The notes under the pieces were generated by a model. It did not search any database and was not told where the DNA came from. It worked only from the letters and a program-made list of their open reading frames with translations. This document shows positions 6,725 to 12,618 of a stretch of 12,618 nucleotides of DNA, one piece after another. This DNA is from an uncultured Actinomyces sp. (lineage in GTDB: Bacteria; Actinomycetota; Actinomycetes; Actinomycetales; Actinomycetaceae). Location: the NCBI GenBank assembly GCA_900556405.1, contig USPB01000035.1, positions 1 to 12,618 of the forward strand, given 5' to 3'. The position numbers and the translations under genes are program-made. The first letter of the stretch is position 1. Each line of letters begins with the position of its first letter.

Positions 6725-7684
6725 TCACCGCGTCAGCGCCATCAGAACGAAAAGAATGAGTCCAGCCAGCACGATCATGCGAATGAAGTCCATGACGGAG
6801 CTTCCCAGGTCGGGGAATCGCTTGCGCAGGCGCGTAAAGGTCAGGCGCACGCCGCGCGGCAACGTGCGGTTGAACAGCGCGATCTGGAGGAACACGAACG
6901 CGTATCCGCTCAGCGCCGACGCAGCGTACAGGAGGAAGAAGAGGAGCGCGCGCTCATCCGTCATGTAGCGCAGGGTGAACAGATAGCCCAGACCGGACCC
7001 GAATCCGCCGATGATCGCGAATATCCACGCCTTATCGAGCACGAAGGTCACGCGCTTGAGCATCCCCCGGTAGGCCGTCGCGACGGCCGGTTGCATTTCG
7101 ATAGCGTACGAGGAGCGCCCGGCCCCCTTGAGGGGATGGGCGAGGGAGTCGTATGCGAACTTCGCCTCGGCCAGGTCCGGGGCGTTCGCCTTGGCGCGAC
7201 CGAACGCCCACTGCGCAGCGTTCGGGTCCACGGGTTCCCACAGGCGCCCGTAGGCCATGAGGAGCTCAACATCGTCGGGGAATCCGTCGGTGGCGACCTG
7301 CGAGACGGACAGTGCCTCCTCGCAGCGCCCCAGGTCGACGAGGCAGAGGGTCAGTTCGCGCGCAATCTCAGCTGATTGGGGATGCAGGCGCATGCCCGCC
7401 ACGGCCACAGCCTCGGCATCAGCGACGAGGCCTTGGCGGCGCTGGGCACAGGCGATCAGCGCGAAGGGCGCGGCCATGTCATCCCCATAGGCGCGTGCGC
7501 GCGTCGCGTACTCCTCGCACAGGGGGTACAGGCCGAGTCGGTCGGCGCAGGCGGCGGCCTGAATGTCGCGGCGGTAGCACGCATCCTCGCCCACGACCTC
7601 GAGCGATTCGAGAATGGCCAGGGCCGCGCGGTAGTCGTGCTGGGCGAGGGCCTCGTCAACGTCGGCGAAAGTGGGCGTCGTCAT
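6725..7684 (-). CDS. Second TPR protein with C-terminal membrane domain
   Basis: The 319-residue product has the same design as the protein at 3329-4408. Residues 1-180 are TPR-like helical repeats (YRAALAILESLEVVG 18-32, AEAVAVAGMRLHPQSAEIA 90-108, CEEALSVSQVATDGFPDD 121-138). These are followed by a short linker and about three or four hydrophobic helices (219-237, 247-272, 300-317). No signal peptide is present, so the repeats should face the cytoplasm. The ATG at 7684 is preferred over an upstream ATG at 7759 because TAACGT (7692-7697) lies seven bases before it and the extension is Arg/Gly-rich. The nearby 20-bp palindromic repeat (7706-7725) overlaps where a -35 box would be. It is the first gene of the minus-strand group and diverges from the secreted hydrolase. 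Function unknown. Confidence 0.82.
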   Translation of the reverse strand: MTTPTFADVDEALAQHDYRAALAILESLEVVGEDACYRRDIQAAACADRLGLYPLCEEYATRARAYGDDMAAPFALIACAQRRQGLVADAEAVAVAGMRLHPQSAEIARELTLCLVDLGRCEEALSVSQVATDGFPDDVELLMAYGRLWEPVDPNAAQWAFGRAKANAPDLAEAKFAYDSLAHPLKGAGRSSYAIEMQPAVATAYRGMLKRVTFVLDKAWIFAIIGGFGSGLGYLFTLRYMTDERALLFFLLYAASALSGYAFVFLQIALFNRTLPRGVRLTFTRLRKRFPDLGSSVMDFIRMIVLAGLILFVLMALTR

Positions 7685-7691
7685 GGCGCAT

Positions 7692-7697
7692 ACGTTA
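7692..7697 (-). promoter_or_regulatory. -10 box (TAACGT) of the second TPR gene
   Basis: On the minus strand TAACGT precedes the ATG at 7684 by seven bases without a Shine-Dalgarno sequence. The expected -35 position falls in the palindromic repeat at 7706-7725, so a protein bound there could control this promoter. Confidence 0.45.
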
Positions 7698-7705
7698 CCG
7701 TCCCA

Positions 7706-7725
7706 CACGCGCCCGAGGTGACCTC
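7706..7725. promoter_or_regulatory. 20-bp repeat, copy 1, with GAGGT-g-ACCTC palindrome (possible operator)
   Basis: CACGCGCCCGAGGTGACCTC is found here and again at 10034-10053 in the same orientation, with all 20 bases identical. GAGGTgACCTC (7715-7725) is a perfect interrupted palindrome, as expected of a dimeric regulator site. It lies just upstream of the TAACGT -10 box of the minus-strand TPR gene. It might instead be one end of an inserted segment carrying the hydrolase gene. Confidence 0.5.
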
Positions 7726-7928
7726 GTCCACGGCCTAGCATCAGGAGCGGCCACATCACCCTGCGGTGCAGCGATCTCCAATACCCCTCTCCATTCTCAA
7801 CATTTGTTTCAGCATGTTATGCAATTCACATTATTATGTAATCATTAGACAATAAATCTACGTTGCGTCCCCGTAGGCTAGAGAACGTCCCAACAGTTTC
7901 TCATTAACCCAGAAAAGATCCCTCAGCA
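7726..7928. other. Divergent AT-rich intergenic region
   Basis: This gap separates the minus-strand TPR gene from the plus-strand secreted hydrolase. The part from about 7795 to 7860 is strikingly AT-rich for this genome and holds two short palindromes, GCAT-gtt-ATGC (7812-7822) and ACAT-tatt-ATGT (7828-7839). TAGGCT at 7874-7879, identical to the -10 box of the AAA+ gene, may be the hydrolase promoter, giving a leader of about 43 bases. No -35 box is convincing. No coding sequence is seen. Confidence 0.5.
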
Positions 7929-9962
7929 ATGAAGCACTTCCGCACCGTCGAGGCCGGGCTTGCCGTCGCCCTATCCCTGACGCTAGCCCCTACCGCGACG
8001 TTCGCAGCACCATCACAGGAAGACGTTTCTTCCGAGGACACGTCCATCACGGCCCCCACTAACCCACCCGTGTCCGACCAAGACCGTCAAACGGCTGACG
8101 CCCAACAGGCCGAGGAGGACGCCCGAGCGGCGCGCCCCGACCCGCAGCCGACCACCTCGTCTACTCCGTCAGTCCCATCGACGCAGACCCCACCCCTCGT
8201 CACCGCTCAACCAGACGGGAGCATCGGCAACGACAAGGTGCACATCCTGTCCCTGTCGGGTGCCGACTGCATCGTGGTCGAGTCGAATGGCCACTTCGGC
8301 ATCGTGGACGCAGGCGACGACAACGAGTACCCAGACGGGTCAGACCCCCGCTACCCGTGGCGACCATACATCGCAACGTGGGGACAGGAAGACCAGGTCC
8401 GCCCCTACCTCGACAGCCTGGGCATCAACTCCTCCAACCTCGACTTCTTCATCGGCACCCACCCGCACTCCGACCATATCGGCTGGGCTGACACTCTGAT
8501 CCACAGGTACCACCCCAAGCACATCTACACGCCCGTCTACGACGACTCCTACTCGGTCAGCGATGAAGTGAACGCCCTGTGGGACAACCAGAAGGTCTAC
8601 GACGACCTCGTAGCCGCGGCGACGTGGGCCCAGGGCGCGTACGGGGCGACGTTCGACCAGCACGTCAAGCCCGGACAAGGCGACCTCATCCAGATGGGCG
8701 ACATGCTCGTCCAGATCATCCCCCTGTCTCCCGACGAGGAATACGCGCACCCCGGCAAGCTCACGAACACGAACCTCATCAGCTACACGGCGAAGATCAC
8801 CGCTCACGGACGCAGCGCCTACCTGTCTGCCGACCTCGAGAGTGGCGAGGGCAAGGAAGACTACGTGGCTGGCATCGTCGGCCACGTAGACTGGCTGAAA
8901 GCCGGTCACCACGGCCTCTCAAGCTCAAACAGCGAAAGCTTCCTGGACGCGCTCTCCCCGTCGCTCGTCATGAACACGGGCTACGAGTTCCACACCCCCG
9001 ACCGTCTTGGTCTACCCGCACTCAGGGGCCGCTACGAGTGGTTCGAGGCGTACTCGATGCAAAACGCCGGCATCCCCGCCCTCGTCGGCACCTTCACCCC
9101 CGGCGGGATCACCCACCCCTACATGAACGTCGGAATGGGACACACATTCGCATCGACCACACCCCACACCTACTGGTTCCGCAACGGCAAACCAACCCCG
9201 ACGCGCGGATGGTGGAAGGGCTTCTACGACGGCTGGCACTACTTCAACGGCTCCGTATCTGCCGTCGAGAATGGCTGGGTGCTCGACGGAGGTCAGTGGT
9301 ACTGGATGGACAGCACGTCCAACATGGCTGTGAACACGTGGGTCCACGACGGTGACAAGTGGTACTGGGTGGACGGCTCCGGCCACATGCTCCGCGGCGG
9401 CTGGCACCGCATTGGCGGCACCTGGTACTACCTCACCGGCTCCGGCGCAGTGGCAACAGGCTGGCTCCAGGACGGAGGCTCCTGGTACTACATGCAGGCC
9501 AACGGCGCGATGGGGCAGGAGTGGATCCACGACGGTACCGGCTGGTATTGGATGGACCCCTCGAGCGGACGCATGGACGCCGGCGGCTGGCGTAACATCT
9601 GGGGTTCCTGGTACTACCTGAGCGGCAGCGGCAAGGCTGCGGAAGGCTGGCTGCTGGATCGAGGCTCCTGGTACTACATGGCTCCCGGCAGTGCCCAGAT
9701 GCGCACCGGATGGGTGAACGACGGCACCGGGTGGTTCCTCCTGTCCAGCAGCGGCGCAATGCGCTCGGGTGGCTGGGTCCAAGACGGCGGCAACTGGTAT
9801 TGGCTCGACGGCAGCGGGATGATGCTCACAGGCTGGATCCAGTCGGGTGGCGCATGGTACTGGCTTGACCCCGTCAGCGGACACATGGCGGTCGGCACGG
9901 CCACCACTGATGGCCGAACATCCCAGTTCGCACCTTCCGGCCGTTGGCTCGGATACGTCTGA
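7929..9962 (+). CDS. Secreted metallo-beta-lactamase-fold hydrolase with cell-wall-binding repeats (Pce-like layout)
   Basis: The 677-residue product is exported. A basic start and hydrophobic core (5-25) end in ATFAAP, a signal-peptidase-like site near 26-27. A Ser/Thr/Pro/Asp-rich spacer (28-98) follows. The enzyme domain (about 102-400) carries GIVDAGD (124-130), the metal motif THPHSDHIG (177-185; His178, His180, Asp182, His183), SADLESGEG (300-308, Asp302) and KAGHHG (324-329), as in the ComEC-like and Pce branches of the fold. From residue 427 there are about 11 GW-type repeats. The order of enzyme then binding repeats is that of pneumococcal phosphorylcholine esterase Pce/CbpE, so a surface phosphodiesterase is plausible; another phosphodiester or lactone substrate is possible. 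The ATG at 7929 has only a weak Shine-Dalgarno candidate (GAAAAGA). A strong hairpin follows. Binding to choline itself is inferred, not shown. Confidence 0.85.
   Translation: MKHFRTVEAGLAVALSLTLAPTATFAAPSQEDVSSEDTSITAPTNPPVSDQDRQTADAQQAEEDARAARPDPQPTTSSTPSVPSTQTPPLVTAQPDGSIGNDKVHILSLSGADCIVVESNGHFGIVDAGDDNEYPDGSDPRYPWRPYIATWGQEDQVRPYLDSLGINSSNLDFFIGTHPHSDHIGWADTLIHRYHPKHIYTPVYDDSYSVSDEVNALWDNQKVYDDLVAAATWAQGAYGATFDQHVKPGQGDLIQMGDMLVQIIPLSPDEEYAHPGKLTNTNLISYTAKITAHGRSAYLSADLESGEGKEDYVAGIVGHVDWLKAGHHGLSSSNSESFLDALSPSLVMNTGYEFHTPDRLGLPALRGRYEWFEAYSMQNAGIPALVGTFTPGGITHPYMNVGMGHTFASTTPHTYWFRNGKPTPTRGWWKGFYDGWHYFNGSVSAVENGWVLDGGQWYWMDSTSNMAVNTWVHDGDKWYWVDGSGHMLRGGWHRIGGTWYYLTGSGAVATGWLQDGGSWYYMQANGAMGQEWIHDGTGWYWMDPSSGRMDAGGWRNIWGSWYYLSGSGKAAEGWLLDRGSWYYMAPGSAQMRTGWVNDGTGWFLLSSSGAMRSGGWVQDGGNWYWLDGSGMMLTGWIQSGGAWYWLDPVSGHMAVGTATTDGRTSQFAPSGRWLGYV
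9207..9890 (+). repeat. About eleven GW-type cell-wall-binding repeats within the hydrolase
   Basis: Repeats of 20-22 residues begin with (G/T)GW and follow a pattern like GWxxDGGxWYWxDxSGxM, for example NGWVLDGGQWYWMD, TGWLQDGGSWYYM and TGWIQSGGAWYWLD. They match the choline/glucan-binding repeat group that holds proteins to the cell wall through aromatic residues. The first (GWWKGFYDGWHYF) is the most divergent. Codons vary between units, so the array is old rather than freshly duplicated. Confidence 0.85.
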
Positions 9963-9988
9963 ACGCACTCTCACCGACAGAGACAGCA

Positions 9989-10029
9989 GGGGAGCGCTCG
10001 CCTCGACGATACCGTCGGGCGGGCGCTCC
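9989..10029 (+). terminator. Long hairpin after the secreted hydrolase
   Basis: GGAGCGC (9991-9997) pairs with GCGCTCC (10023-10029). Inside it, CGACG (10004-10008) pairs with CGTCG (10013-10017) around the loop ATAC, and most bases between also pair with one bulge. This gives a stem of about 16 bp, 27 bases after the stop. It lacks a T-run but is the most stable structure seen in the gap. Confidence 0.6.
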
Positions 10030-10033
10030 TTCG

Positions 10034-10053
10034 CACGCGCCCGAGGTGACCTC
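10034..10053. promoter_or_regulatory. 20-bp repeat, copy 2, with GAGGT-g-ACCTC palindrome
   Basis: Exact second copy of the sequence at 7706-7725, about 2.3 kb away in the same orientation. The palindrome is at 10043-10053. The similarity continues weakly (GTCC then C-rich) after a two-base insertion. It lies between the hydrolase terminator hairpin and the next operon, so it may control that operon or mark the end of an inserted segment. Confidence 0.5.
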
Positions 10054-10156
10054 TCGTCCGCAGCTCGATGGGAATATCAGATAACACCCTAGTAAATCAA
10101 CTCCCACCTGGAACAACGCCAAGACAATATGCGCCCAAGCCGAATCGCACTGCAGA

Positions 10157-10184
10157 TTGTCAAACAACCGGAGTAGTCTAACTG
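10157..10184 (+). promoter_or_regulatory. Possible promoter of the glycine-zipper operon
   Basis: TTGTCA (10157-10162) is a good -35 match and is followed after 16 bases by TAACTG (10179-10184), a fair -10 box. TAGTCT (10174-10179) is an alternative. The rest of the gap from 10054 is AT-richer than the genes around it and shows no coding sequence. Confidence 0.3.
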
Positions 10185-10236
10185 TCAAGTGACGCACACC
10201 ACCTGCGCCGCACAGTTGTTCCGATGGAGTGACGCG

Positions 10237-11436
10237 ATGCCCCTCCTTGCAGACGCTTCTACGATTCCCGAATCGGCAGGAACCGTAGAGTTCGCCGAGT
10301 CCTTGACGTGGGACTTCCCAGTTGACGTGGATGCAGTTCAGTCGCTGAAGGACTGGTGCGACGCGCCGATCGTGGCGCTTGACGATGCCATCGCGGATGC
10401 GACAACAGCTCGCGGACAGATGGGGCATCAGCGGGCCAGGCTGGTGGAGACGGTCGTCGAGCACCTAACAAATGTTATTTCCGCGAGCGAGCACGCCGTG
10501 TCATGCTTGCGCTCCCTGCACTCTGCCCTGGAGGATTACGCGGGCGCCATGGCACCCATCAGGACAGAGTTTCAGGCCATCATCACCGATGCCGCAGCAG
10601 CCGGACTGACGGTTTCTCAGGCGGGCACGCAGGTCGCCATCAGCCACCCAGCAGACGTTCCTGGCGGCGTTGGCGTCATCTTTGCGTCGCTGCGTTCGCG
10701 CTGCGACACCAATCAGAAGAAGTTCGCCTACGCCGAATCGCTGTTCGGCGACGACCTCGCAGCGATCGACCCGACCATCTGGGATTCGACGATCCTGGCT
10801 GTTTTCAACAGATTCGTCGGCACGTACGGATTCCCCACGGGACCCAACGCAGCCGGAGGCTATCCCAGCTGGGCGGACACAGTGCGCAATACCGTCGGGG
10901 ATACAACCGAGGCGCTCTACCTGCAAGCGAAGGGCGCCACGTATGAGGCCCCTCCCGGGCTCCGGGAAGCGTCCCTCTGGAAGCAAGTCACCGAGCGAGG
11001 AAACCTCAAGAACTGGAAGGTCCCCTCCGTCAATGCCGTCGAAGGCGGCAGCCGGGTGGTCAAAGCAGCCGACGCGCTTCGCATTGGCGGCAAAGTCGCA
11101 GGCCGCGCCTGTGCGGTCCTGGACGGAGTCGTCAGCGCCTACGACAACTACCAGTCAGACTCCTACCACCACCCGGAGATGGGAGAGGGCGAAAAGATAG
11201 CAAGGGCAGGTGTGACGGGCGCTGCCAGCGCTACAGGCGCGTACTTGGGAGCCACATATGGAGCACAACTAGGCGCAGCGATCGGTGCCGTCGGCGGCCC
11301 CGTCGGCATTCTCGCTGGAGGCGTGATCGGCGGTGTCATAGGCGGGCTAGTGGGAAGCAAAATTGGACAAAAAGCAGCAAGTCTCGTCAATGACGGCATG
11401 CACGCGCTCATCAACATCGGAGGTTCACAGTCATGA
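10237..11436 (+). CDS. Helical protein with C-terminal glycine zipper, candidate effector
   Basis: Not recognised as a named family. The 399-residue product has no signal peptide. Residues 30-130 look like a long helical hairpin (VQSLKDW, ALDDAIADATTA, LTNVISASEHAV, LHSALEDYAGAMAPI), the style of N-terminal domain found in actinobacterial type VII substrates, but no WXG motif is seen. Residues 180-320 are mixed. Residues 327-381 form a dense glycine zipper (GAAIGAVGGPVGI, GGVIGGVIGGLVG), which packs membrane-inserting helices. Zippers of this kind occur in membrane-active type VII toxins such as TspA and TelE. The ATG at 10237 is preferred over GTG 10189 because GGAG lies seven bases before it. 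The stop overlaps the next start (ATGA). An effector role is inferred; a structural membrane protein is the alternative. Confidence 0.75.
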   Translation: MPLLADASTIPESAGTVEFAESLTWDFPVDVDAVQSLKDWCDAPIVALDDAIADATTARGQMGHQRARLVETVVEHLTNVISASEHAVSCLRSLHSALEDYAGAMAPIRTEFQAIITDAAAAGLTVSQAGTQVAISHPADVPGGVGVIFASLRSRCDTNQKKFAYAESLFGDDLAAIDPTIWDSTILAVFNRFVGTYGFPTGPNAAGGYPSWADTVRNTVGDTTEALYLQAKGATYEAPPGLREASLWKQVTERGNLKNWKVPSVNAVEGGSRVVKAADALRIGGKVAGRACAVLDGVVSAYDNYQSDSYHHPEMGEGEKIARAGVTGAASATGAYLGATYGAQLGAAIGAVGGPVGILAGGVIGGVIGGLVGSKIGQKAASLVNDGMHALINIGGSQS

Positions 11437-11876
11437 TTTTCTGGGAAGTCTGTGGAGCGATTTTCGGACTCATGATTATTGGCGCCTGGTACATGGAGAC
11501 CTATCTCGACACCACATTCTCTAGCAACTCTCGCATCGTTACCTCACGGATGAGCAGCAGCGCGAGAAGCCAAGCAACAACACGCCCACTTGTTGGCCTT
11601 GGTTTCTTCATCTGCAGCCTCGGAAACACCAGCTATAAATTGGGTTTCCATTACGTCATGACGGGGATCCTCACAGCCGCCGGTATACTCTGTTTTCTTA
11701 TCGCTGCCATCTATCATTTCTTCCCCTTACCTGTCCCCCGCTGGGCCGACGCTCGGTACCAGTACATGAAGCGCCACGGCATGCTGGACGAGAACGGTGA
11801 CCCCCTCCCGCAGTTCGAGCTTTCGGAGGACGGCGAGGAGCCTGCTGACAACGATCAGGGTCGGGGCATGCCATGA
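11433..11876 (+). CDS. Small membrane protein with acidic tail, candidate immunity partner
   Basis: Family not recognised. The 147-residue product has a first membrane helix at about 4-22 and a polar Ser/Arg/Thr stretch (26-52). A weak hydrophobic segment at 53-64 and a strong helix at 75-97 follow. A cytoplasmic-type tail (104-147) ends with clusters of Glu and Asp. The ATG overlaps the stop of the glycine-zipper gene (ATGA at 11433-11436) and its own stop overlaps the next start in the same way (11873-11876), so all three are translationally coupled. The first two-thirds are AT-richer than the neighbouring genes. Position and membrane topology fit an immunity protein against a membrane-inserting toxin. 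A membrane anchor for the complex is equally possible from sequence alone. Confidence 0.7.
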   Translation: MIFWEVCGAIFGLMIIGAWYMETYLDTTFSSNSRIVTSRMSSSARSQATTRPLVGLGFFICSLGNTSYKLGFHYVMTGILTAAGILCFLIAAIYHFFPLPVPRWADARYQYMKRHGMLDENGDPLPQFELSEDGEEPADNDQGRGMP

Positions 11877-12418
11877 GCCTGTCAACCTATTGGCTGATGC
11901 CTCCCCGCTGGTCGTCGTGCCCACAGGAGGAGATCTCCTCGATCCTCAACCAGGCATTCGGGAGTGCCGACGACACGCAGGATCAAACAACGGCCGACAA
12001 TTCGGAACAGGATTCAACGTCTCCTGAAGGTGGCGTTATCGCCCTCGCCGTCGGACCCATCGATACCGACTACGATTTCACACCCACCCTCCTCGTGCTC
12101 GCATCCCCCATACCCGCGAGCACCACGCCCGAGCAGGCCCTCGCCGACTCGGCACGGTCCATGTCCGATCAGGTTCCCGGCTTCCGCATGCTGGAGGATT
12201 GCGAGTGGCCGGCGCGACCCGAATCGTCGCGGCTGCGCACGGGGATCTACATTCAGGGCACGGTTCCTATCACCGCCTGCCAGTGGGCATGGATTCATTC
12301 CGACGGCGCGAATGACTTTCTCCTCACGGCGACCGCGACGATGACGACCCCGACGTTCGGCGACCTGAACGAAGACGTTCTCGCGATCATCATGAGCCTG
12401 GAGGTGCGCAATGCCTGA
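11873..12418 (+). CDS. LpqN/DUF1795-like (Mog1/PsbP-like fold) cytoplasmic protein
   Basis: The 181-residue product has no signal peptide or membrane helix. After an N-terminal part with WLMPPRW (7-13) and a low-complexity Gln/Asp/Ser stretch (33-51), the rest follows the pattern of the LpqN/DUF1795 group. A strand of the form F-x-P-T-L-L-V-L (68-75) is followed by a helix (PEQALADSARSMSDQVPGF), a Tyr-rich strand, a strand near FLLTATATM and a last helix ending in IIMSLEV. In mycobacteria LpqN is a lipoprotein; in Gram-negative type VI systems DUF1795 proteins (Eag) are chaperones for effector membrane segments. The lack of a lipobox points to a cytoplasmic role here. The ATG overlaps the preceding stop by four bases. 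The fold assignment is by pattern recognition and needs a profile search. Confidence 0.65.
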   Translation: MSLSTYWLMPPRWSSCPQEEISSILNQAFGSADDTQDQTTADNSEQDSTSPEGGVIALAVGPIDTDYDFTPTLLVLASPIPASTTPEQALADSARSMSDQVPGFRMLEDCEWPARPESSRLRTGIYIQGTVPITACQWAWIHSDGANDFLLTATATMTTPTFGDLNEDVLAIIMSLEVRNA

Positions 12419-12618
12419 CCGTCCTCACATCGTCGTTCCGGGCGACGTCACCTCGAGCTTCGCCACCTCCGAGGGGCTCACCGGCGAGGCGGCTCATCTC
12501 GCGACTCTCATGAGCGCAGCTCGCTCGCGATTGGTTATCGCCACCACGTCTCCGGATGCTTCCCAGTGCCGCCAGGCTCTCATCTGGATGCAGCCGGGGC
12601 CATGCGTCGTCGCCCGCA
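12411..12618 (+). CDS. Start of a fourth operon gene, cut by the window end
   Basis: An ATG at 12411 overlaps the preceding stop by eight bases and opens a frame of 69 codons that is still open at the window end. It begins MPDRPHIVVPGDVTSSF and contains an amphipathic stretch HLATLMSAARSRLVIA. Codon use is typical of the window. Family not recognised. The tight overlap places it in the operon with the glycine-zipper gene. The product is incomplete, so no role is proposed. Confidence 0.6.
   Translation, partial: MPDRPHIVVPGDVTSSFATSEGLTGEAAHLATLMSAARSRLVIATTSPDASQCRQALIWMQPGPCVVAR

Noticed and set aside
3329..7684. Calling the cluster an ESX/type VII secretion locus
   Set aside because: The TPR plus AAA+ order is like EccA, but the AAA+ clade differs and EccB, EccC, EccD, MycP and WXG100 genes are absent here.
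9012..9974. Minus-strand 320-residue repetitive frame opposite the wall-binding repeats
   Set aside because: Its repeats are only the mirror of the GW repeats on the plus strand; composition is Val/Pro/Ala/His and no start signal is seen.
10501..10986. Minus-strand open frame opposite the glycine-zipper gene
   Set aside because: No motif or RBS, and it overlaps a coherent plus-strand gene with overlapping operon partners.

Overview
The window is high-GC DNA that is densely packed with genes. It reads like an actinomycete of the oral Actinomyces/Schaalia type. The reasons are strong G/C bias at third codon positions, several genes whose start codon lies only 6-7 bases after a TANNNT-like -10 box (leaderless transcripts), and a secreted protein ending in GW-type cell-wall-binding repeats. 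The genus is inferred and no rRNA or marker gene is present to confirm it.

Layout. (1) 3-1084 (+): an azlC-azlD pair with overlapping stop and start, encoding a branched-chain amino acid exporter. (2) 1085-1409: a non-coding stretch with a terminator-like hairpin, an element of about 124 bp bounded by 13-bp perfect inverted repeats, and three tandem 20-bp repeats. (3) 1416-3275 (+): a proline-iminopeptidase-like alpha/beta hydrolase, then a small membrane protein of unknown function. (4) 3329-7684 (all -): four genes in transcription order. These are a TPR protein with a C-terminal membrane domain, a four-helix membrane protein, a TPR plus AAA+ ATPase, and a second TPR/membrane protein. Hairpins lie in two of the gaps, and three of the four genes have their own leaderless-type promoter candidate. 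(5) 7929-9962 (+): a secreted metallo-beta-lactamase-fold enzyme with about 11 cell-wall-binding repeats, laid out like pneumococcal phosphorylcholine esterase Pce. It lies between two exact copies of a 20-bp sequence containing a palindrome. (6) 10237 to the window end (+): a tightly overlapping operon encoding a helical protein with a C-terminal glycine zipper, a small membrane protein with an acidic tail, a protein with an LpqN/DUF1795-like pattern but no signal peptide, and the start of a fourth gene that runs off the window.

How the parts may work together (inference). The minus-strand cluster joins an EccA-like arrangement (TPR followed by AAA+) with three membrane proteins, which suggests an ATP-driven remodelling machine attached to the membrane. 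The final operon resembles an effector, immunity and chaperone set: a glycine-zipper protein that may insert in membranes, a small membrane partner, and a PsbP/Mog1-like candidate chaperone. These two clusters around a surface enzyme are the best candidate here for an undescribed export or antagonism system. No core ESX/type VII component (EccB, EccC, EccD, MycP, WXG100) is visible, so this remains a hypothesis. No tRNA, rRNA, transposase or CRISPR array was found.
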